DNA of 28,910 nucleotides from CAMCXT01 sp046302715. GTDB lineage: Bacteria > Bacteroidota > Bacteroidia > M30B66. How positions within the stretch are numbered: position 1 is the stretch's first letter; each line of letters opens with the position of its first letter. The translations under genes were made by a program, and so were the position numbers. Of this stretch, positions 24,181-28,910 are shown one piece after another. The notes below the pieces were generated by a model. It did no database searches, had not been told where the DNA came from, and saw only the letters and a list, made by a program, of their open reading frames with translations. The stretch is taken from contig JBKCHQ010000113.1 of the NCBI GenBank assembly GCA_046302715.1, positions 1 to 28,910 of the forward strand, read 5' to 3'.

Positions 24181-25071
24181 ATGATTGTAAGCGAGGTGTT
24201 AAGTGGCCTGGGAAATCAAATGTTTCAGTATGCCGCAGCGCGTGCCTTATCGTTGGAGAGAAATACGGCATTAAAACTCGATCGTACCTGGTTTGATCTG
24301 GAAATCGAGAAGCAAACGCCACGTAATTATGGCCTCGATCCTTTTATGTTGCAAGTCGATTTTATAAGCGAAAGCGAACGAAAATTTTTTCTAAATCCTT
24401 ATACCGGAGGATTTCTAAATCGCATTGTGTTAAAGTGGAACTCGATGCAACCGTATTACAAACAAAGGGTGTATAAAGAGCCGCATTTTCATTTCGATGA
24501 ACATTTTTTCAAGGCTACATCAAACACTTATCTTATTGGATACTGGCAGTCTGAAAAATATTTTTCAAAGCACGCCCAGCATATACGCAACGATTTTAGC
24601 TTCAGGAACCCACTCAGTGGTCAAAACGAAAACTGGCGTCAACTCATACAATCCAGCAACGCTATTTCTTTGCATGTGCGCCGCAGCGATATGGTAAACA
24701 ATCCGGAAGTAGTTAAAACACACGGTTCGTGTGGCTTGGATTATTACACGGCTGCTGCCGAAAAAATTGCCGAAGGACTTGAGCATCCCGTTTTCTTTAT
24801 TTTTTCGGATGAACCCGATTGGTGCAAGGCAAACTTAAAACTGAACCATCCCACGCATTACATCGACAATAATACGGGCGATACTGCCTATTGCGACCTA
24901 CAGCTAATGAGTCTTTGCCACCATCATGTAATTGCCAACAGCAGTTTTAGTTGGTGGGGTGCTTGGCTCAATCCACGCAGCGATAAAAGGGTAATTGCTC
25001 CTAAGCGATGGTTTGCCGATAATTCGAAAGATACGAGCGATGTGATTCCCAATAGCTGGGTGCGTATTTAA
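24181..25071 (+). CDS. GT11 family glycosyltransferase (alpha-1,2-fucosyltransferase-like)
   Basis: A 296-residue enzyme expected to move fucose from GDP-fucose to a galactose-type acceptor. GT11 motifs: N-terminal EVLSGLGNQMFQYAAARAL, HVRRSD at 165-170, FIFSDEPDWCK at 207-216 and the C-terminal IANSSFSWWGAWLNP at 251-265. The usual HxRRGD has Ser in place of Gly at 169, next to the GDP-binding Arg, which may alter activity or be a subfamily trait. It heads the surface-polysaccharide region and lies 46 bases after the LytTR gene. No GDP-fucose synthesis genes are in the window, so the donor must be made elsewhere. Cytosolic or membrane-associated. Confidence 0.92.
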   Translation: MIVSEVLSGLGNQMFQYAAARALSLERNTALKLDRTWFDLEIEKQTPRNYGLDPFMLQVDFISESERKFFLNPYTGGFLNRIVLKWNSMQPYYKQRVYKEPHFHFDEHFFKATSNTYLIGYWQSEKYFSKHAQHIRNDFSFRNPLSGQNENWRQLIQSSNAISLHVRRSDMVNNPEVVKTHGSCGLDYYTAAAEKIAEGLEHPVFFIFSDEPDWCKANLKLNHPTHYIDNNTGDTAYCDLQLMSLCHHHVIANSSFSWWGAWLNPRSDKRVIAPKRWFADNSKDTSDVIPNSWVRI

Positions 25072-25095
25072 TACGTTTAGTTTTCTATACATTTG
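25067..25095 (+). promoter_or_regulatory. Promoter of the epimerase-glycosyltransferase operon (TTTA-N17-TACATTTG)
   Basis: TACATTTG at 25088-25095 is an exact -7 match, four bases before the ATG at 25100. TTTA at 25067-25070 overlaps the stop of the fucosyltransferase. It separates this operon from the GT11 gene. Confidence 0.6.
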
Positions 25096-25099
25096 CTCT

Positions 25100-26026
25100 A
25101 TGGCACAATGTCTTTTGTTGGGAGGTAATGGTTTCATAGGCCGTAATTTGGCGTTATCACTTGCCAATGCAGGACACTCCGTTTTATCTGCAGATTTGAG
25201 CCCCGTCGAAACATTTTATCATCCGTTGATTAATTATACAACAGGAGATTTGGCTAAGCCTCATTTTGTAGATGATTGCTTGAAAAGGGGACCATTTGAT
25301 TTCGTGTTTTTATTGGCCTGCACGTTAATACCATCTTCCGGAAAAGTTGCCTTTGAAAAGGAGCAAGAATTTCAGCGTATTTTAGGGTATTCGTTGCCTG
25401 AAAGAATGCGCAAGTTTGAAGCGGAAACACTTGTGTATTTTTCATCCGGCGGAGCAATCTATGGCAACAATGGCATTAATGTTAATCATGAAAACGCCCA
25501 ACTTTGTCCGATTAATTATTACGGTGAGGCAAAAAAAATGCTGGAGGTATCTATTCAAACAGATGCGCCATCCAGCGGCATTGATTATCTGATTATTCGC
25601 CCGTCCAATCCTTATGGTTTAGGGCAAAAACTAAATGCTGCACAAGGACTTATTGCCGTTACTTTGGGAAAGGTTTTGCGAGGAGAGCCAATTGAAATTT
25701 GGGGAAATGGCGAAGTGGTGCGGGATTACCTGCATGTTTCTGACTTAACTGCGGCGGTGATTGCTTTATTGGATCAGGATAAAACCCGAAACGAAATTTA
25801 TAACGTGGGTTCGGGTATCGGTAAATCTGTCAATCAAGTCTTAGAAATCATACAATCGAATTTAGATTTTCCGCTAGATGTAAGGTATGGTGAGGCGAGA
25901 AAAGAAGATGTGAAGGTGAATGTTTTGAATATAGATAAAATGAACAGCAAATTAAATTGGCGTCCGAAAGTGTCTCTTGAGCAGGGCATTTCGGAACTTT
26001 GGCAGCATATTCGAAATACACATTAA
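25100..26026 (+). CDS. NAD-dependent sugar-nucleotide epimerase/dehydratase (extended SDR)
   Basis: A 308-residue Rossmann-fold enzyme acting on a nucleotide sugar. The NAD motif GGNGFIG is at 8-14, the FSSGGAIYG strand at 114-122 supplies the Ser position, and the catalytic pair is Tyr141 and Lys145 (YGEAK). RPSNPYG near 170 and the DYLHVSDLTAAV segment near 212 are typical of the GalE-like group. Whether it is a 4-epimerase, a dehydratase or a decarboxylase cannot be read from the sequence. It is the first of four genes packed with no gaps (stop abuts the next ATG), all for surface glycan assembly. Confidence 0.9.
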   Translation: MAQCLLLGGNGFIGRNLALSLANAGHSVLSADLSPVETFYHPLINYTTGDLAKPHFVDDCLKRGPFDFVFLLACTLIPSSGKVAFEKEQEFQRILGYSLPERMRKFEAETLVYFSSGGAIYGNNGINVNHENAQLCPINYYGEAKKMLEVSIQTDAPSSGIDYLIIRPSNPYGLGQKLNAAQGLIAVTLGKVLRGEPIEIWGNGEVVRDYLHVSDLTAAVIALLDQDKTRNEIYNVGSGIGKSVNQVLEIIQSNLDFPLDVRYGEARKEDVKVNVLNIDKMNSKLNWRPKVSLEQGISELWQHIRNTH

Positions 26027-27055
26027 ATGAACAGCGTATCGGTTAGTCCCAGGGTTTCGGTTTTTATGCCGGTATACAATGCAGAGCATTATCTGAATGA
26101 ATCTATCGATAGCATTTTAAACCAAAGTTATTCCGATTTCGAATTTGTAATCTTGAATGATGGCTCAACAGACCGAAGTGCCGAAGTGATTCAATCATAT
26201 ACCGATAAACGAATTCGCTTCATAGATAATCCTAAAAATCTGGGTTTAATAGCATCATTGAATATTGGCCTCGAAATCTGTAAAGGGATTTATATTGTGC
26301 GTATGGATCAGGATGATTTTAGCCTTCCGCAACGCATCGAAAAACAGTTGCGATTCATGGATGAAAATCCCGAATACGGCTTAATTGGCTGTTGGTTTGA
26401 GGATTTTGGCGAGAATATTGAAACCAAAGTAGTGCGTTACAGCAGCGACGACACACACATCCGCATCAGACATTTATACCAAACTCACATTGCACATCCC
26501 ACTGCCGTTTTGCGGAAATCAGTAATTGATGAACACAACCTACGGTTTAATCCTGAATTTGTGCATGGTGAAGATTATGCTTTTTGGGTGCAAATGAGTG
26601 CCTATTGCAAATTGTCGAATTACCCCGAAATGCTGGTACGGAAGCGCGATCATCCGCGTAATATTTCGAATAAATACGCTCAAACGCAGCAGGATACTTG
26701 TGCAAAGGTGAAACAAACGCAGTTTGAAAAAATGGGGCTTACTATTTCACGTGAAGAAATAGAGTTGTACACTCGTTTTGCAAATCCCGACTGGACATTT
26801 TCACTTCAAGAAATGGAAATAATGCATGCCTTGCTTGAGAAAATAGCAAGTGGGAATGAGTGCACGAATTTCATTCCGAAAGAAGCATTAAAAGCATATT
26901 TAGCCGAAAAGTGGTTTCACCTCTGTTTACAAAATCGTAACATTGGCAAAACCGGTTTGAACAGGTGGAATAAATTAAGCTTCCGAAACGCCTATACCTC
27001 GCCTTTGAAGAGTAAGATTAAAATGACGGCACAATCACTCGGAATATCGGTTTAA
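26027..27055 (+). CDS. Family 2 glycosyltransferase
   Basis: A 342-residue GT-A enzyme. The N-terminal nucleotide-binding half (10-130) reads VSVFMPVYNAEHYLNESIDSI, then ILNDGSTD at 43-50, and the metal-binding RMDQDD at 92-97. The acceptor side has HGEDYAFW near 180-187, the usual position of the catalytic-base acid. No membrane helices. The start codon follows the epimerase stop directly (TAAATG), so translation is likely coupled. The sugar transferred is unknown. Confidence 0.92.
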   Translation: MNSVSVSPRVSVFMPVYNAEHYLNESIDSILNQSYSDFEFVILNDGSTDRSAEVIQSYTDKRIRFIDNPKNLGLIASLNIGLEICKGIYIVRMDQDDFSLPQRIEKQLRFMDENPEYGLIGCWFEDFGENIETKVVRYSSDDTHIRIRHLYQTHIAHPTAVLRKSVIDEHNLRFNPEFVHGEDYAFWVQMSAYCKLSNYPEMLVRKRDHPRNISNKYAQTQQDTCAKVKQTQFEKMGLTISREEIELYTRFANPDWTFSLQEMEIMHALLEKIASGNECTNFIPKEALKAYLAEKWFHLCLQNRNIGKTGLNRWNKLSFRNAYTSPLKSKIKMTAQSLGISV

Positions 27056-27056
27056 A

Positions 27057-27980
27057 ATGGAGCAGCCTTTTTTTTCGGTGATTATTCCGGCATATAACCG
27101 CGCTTCGATTTTACCCGAAACTATTGAATCCATCAAAACGCAGAGCTTCCATTCGTGGGAAATTATTGTAGTGGATGATGGATCGAAGGATAACACACGT
27201 GCGGTTGTTGAGTCGCTCATGCAAGCGGATGCCCGTATTAAGTATATCTACCAAAATAATGCTGAACGCAGTGCCGCAAGAAACAATGGAGCCCGAAATG
27301 CCCAAGGTCGCTACCTGTTTTTTTTGGATAGCGACGATGGTTTTGAGCCCCATCACATGCACGAAGTACATGCCTTATTGCAAAAAGAGGCATTTCCGGT
27401 GGGGATGGTGTTTTCGAACGTACTCTATTTGAAGGAAAGCGGAATCGAAAAGCCTGAAATACCCGATATGGAGAACGGTAGAGGTTTTGACTATGTTCTA
27501 CGTCACCCCATTACGCCATCAAGGGTTTGCGTGCATCGCGATGTTTTTGAAGTTTTTCAATTCGATCCGGAGATTGTGATTGTTGAGGATCAGGTATTGT
27601 GGATCTGCATCGCCACACGATTTCCTGTTTTCCATCAAAAAGGCTATACGGTAAGGTACCGTATTCACGACGGCAACTCGATTGATTTGAGCCGTGACTC
27701 ATACCGTTCACGCTATGTGGGCTTGTTGAGGTTGTTTAATCATCCGAAGTATGCCGAAGTTTCTGCACAAATTCCTACAGAACAGAAAAAGCATATGTTG
27801 GCCGAATGTGCTTTTAATCGGGCGCGGCACCATGAGTTTGTGGGGCAGATTTCAAAAATGAATAGCATGTTATTGTTATCGTTCAAGCATAAGATGAAAT
27901 ACCGAAATAAGGAGCGTGCATATTTGTTTGTTTCGAATGTTCCGCTTCTAGGCAAATTTATTGTTGGAAGAAAACACTAA
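27057..27980 (+). CDS. Family 2 glycosyltransferase
   Basis: A 307-residue GT-A enzyme: FSVIIPAYNRASILPETIESI at the N-terminus, VVDDGSKDNT at 38-47, FLDSDD at 89-94 as the metal-binding motif, and a VEDQVLWICIA segment near 180 as the probable catalytic-base region. A basic C-terminal end (KHKMKYRNKERAY) may touch the membrane surface. It starts one base after the stop of the previous gene, and its own stop overlaps the next start (TAATG). It is different from the preceding GT2 beyond the common core, so the two probably add different linkages of the same glycan. Confidence 0.92.
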   Translation: MEQPFFSVIIPAYNRASILPETIESIKTQSFHSWEIIVVDDGSKDNTRAVVESLMQADARIKYIYQNNAERSAARNNGARNAQGRYLFFLDSDDGFEPHHMHEVHALLQKEAFPVGMVFSNVLYLKESGIEKPEIPDMENGRGFDYVLRHPITPSRVCVHRDVFEVFQFDPEIVIVEDQVLWICIATRFPVFHQKGYTVRYRIHDGNSIDLSRDSYRSRYVGLLRLFNHPKYAEVSAQIPTEQKKHMLAECAFNRARHHEFVGQISKMNSMLLLSFKHKMKYRNKERAYLFVSNVPLLGKFIVGRKH

Positions 27981-28910
27981 TGCAAGCTAAAACTATGAAC
28001 CGAATAGCAATCGTTTTGCCTTCTATGGCCTGTGCAGGGGCCGAGGTATTAATGGCTGCACATGCCATGGCGCTGGCCGGTTTAGGGCATAAAGTAGCCC
28101 TTGTTTGCTTTCAGAAACACTATCCCTCATGGGCCAATTTCCCCGACAAAGAGAAATTACTCAGCACCATTGAATTCGTTGAACTGGATTGTTCGTTGAA
28201 ATTTCGTTTTCTGCGTCAGCCTGTTTTTAATAATCAAGCCTGGATTGATTTCATCGATACGTTTAAACCCGACATCGTTCATTCAAATCTCTATTTATCC
28301 GAACTCTTGGTTCATTCGCATGTAAAAAATGGGGTAAAATACATTTCTCACGGGCACGACAACATGCCACAATTAAGGCGATTTGACATAAAGACTTTAT
28401 TCAACAAAACATTGCTTACCAATTGGTGGGAGCGCCGTTGGCTGATGAGGCAATATCAAAAAAGCCACACGCATTTTATTGCAATTTCAGAGGATGTTGA
28501 GAGATATTTAAAAGATAATTGCCCTTCATTGGAAGGCAGAATAACACGTGTACCGAATGCAATCGACCGCAAGCGTTTTTGGGTGCAGCGTGATTATACT
28601 AAACCCAAGCCGATATTTAAAATGCTAAGTGTGGGAAGTCTGGTCCCAAAGAAAAATCACGAATATCATATAGGAGTTGCCAGAATCCTAAAATCAAAAG
28701 GATATGCCTTCGAAGTTAATGTGCTGGGCGATGGGCCGCTCAGGGACGAACTCGTTCGAAAAACTGAGGAGGCCGGATGTGCCGATGTATTATTTTTTAG
28801 AGGATCGGTACCTGATGTTCCAAGTTGGATGGCAGAATCTGATTTGTACGTGCATCCAGCTAATTATGAGCCTTTTGGTCTAGTTTTGATTGAAGCGATG
28901 ACCAGTGGAA
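27980..28910 (+). CDS. Family 4 glycosyltransferase (GT-B), truncated by the window edge
   Basis: An open frame of 310 complete codons that runs off the right edge. The start at 27980 overlaps the preceding stop (TAATG); a second in-frame ATG at 27995 directly before NRIAIVLPSMACAGAE is an equally plausible start. The N-terminal domain has a glycine/alanine-rich loop (SMACAGAEVLM) and ISHGHDN. The linker and C-terminal domain carry the GT4 hallmarks FIAISEDV, RVPNAIDRKRF, MLSVGSLVPKKNHEY, VLGDGPLRDEL and EPFGLVLIE with the EX7E acids at 297 and 305. About 50-70 residues should be missing. It retains the sugar stereochemistry as a family rule; donor and acceptor are unknown. Confidence 0.92.
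   Translation, partial: MQAKTMNRIAIVLPSMACAGAEVLMAAHAMALAGLGHKVALVCFQKHYPSWANFPDKEKLLSTIEFVELDCSLKFRFLRQPVFNNQAWIDFIDTFKPDIVHSNLYLSELLVHSHVKNGVKYISHGHDNMPQLRRFDIKTLFNKTLLTNWWERRWLMRQYQKSHTHFIAISEDVERYLKDNCPSLEGRITRVPNAIDRKRFWVQRDYTKPKPIFKMLSVGSLVPKKNHEYHIGVARILKSKGYAFEVNVLGDGPLRDELVRKTEEAGCADVLFFRGSVPDVPSWMAESDLYVHPANYEPFGLVLIEAMTSG

Overview
The window looks like a core-genome segment of a member of the Bacteroidota, probably near the Flavobacteriia. The signs are repeated TAnnTTTG promoter boxes with TTTG or TTTA about 16-22 bp upstream, no Shine-Dalgarno sequences, a HU-CCDC81/SPOR protein, a Reg_prop/Y_Y_Y/LytS-type sensor kinase and a multi-domain Ig-like secreted protein. Base composition is moderately AT-rich and even. 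I see no phage, insertion sequence, integrase, CRISPR array or defence locus, and no gene-free gap over 300 bases (the largest, 15051-15292, is about 240 bases).

Layout. 1-1490 (-) is the N-terminal two-thirds or less of a secreted Ig-repeat protein, divergent from nadB (1582-3174). On the minus strand a MuiA-family envelope protein and a secreted NUC1 nuclease overlap each other, and the nuclease overlaps the end of nadB. Then come a gamma-carbonic anhydrase, thiol peroxidase (tpx), a convergent PIN-PhoH ATPase, and a translationally coupled pair of an FMN-dependent NMO/FabK-like oxidoreductase and a P-type cation ATPase. A DinB-fold gene and tRNA-Gly(GCC) with its own promoter and terminator follow.

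12993-15050 (-) holds three small envelope proteins that I cannot name, divergent from an XRE regulator (15293). Then kdsB (LPS Kdo activation), a HU/SPOR cell-envelope protein, a HemJ/CopD-family protein, an acyl-CoA thioesterase and glutamate dehydrogenase with a strong terminator.

20132-24134 is a two-component system: a 14-blade periplasmic propeller sensor kinase with a LytTR response regulator. In front of its promoter lie three CCACT-type direct repeats with an exact 21 bp period, the geometry expected for LytTR binding. It is followed by a surface-polysaccharide cluster: a GT11 fucosyltransferase, then a tightly packed operon of a sugar-nucleotide epimerase, two GT2 enzymes and a GT4 enzyme that runs off the window.

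The two most interesting observations are the 21-bp-phased repeats and a window-wide pattern in which the -7 promoter box ends only 4-7 bases before the start codon of nine genes, implying leaderless or near-leaderless mRNAs. The pattern also resolves several start-codon choices. I see no obviously new enzymatic or defence system.
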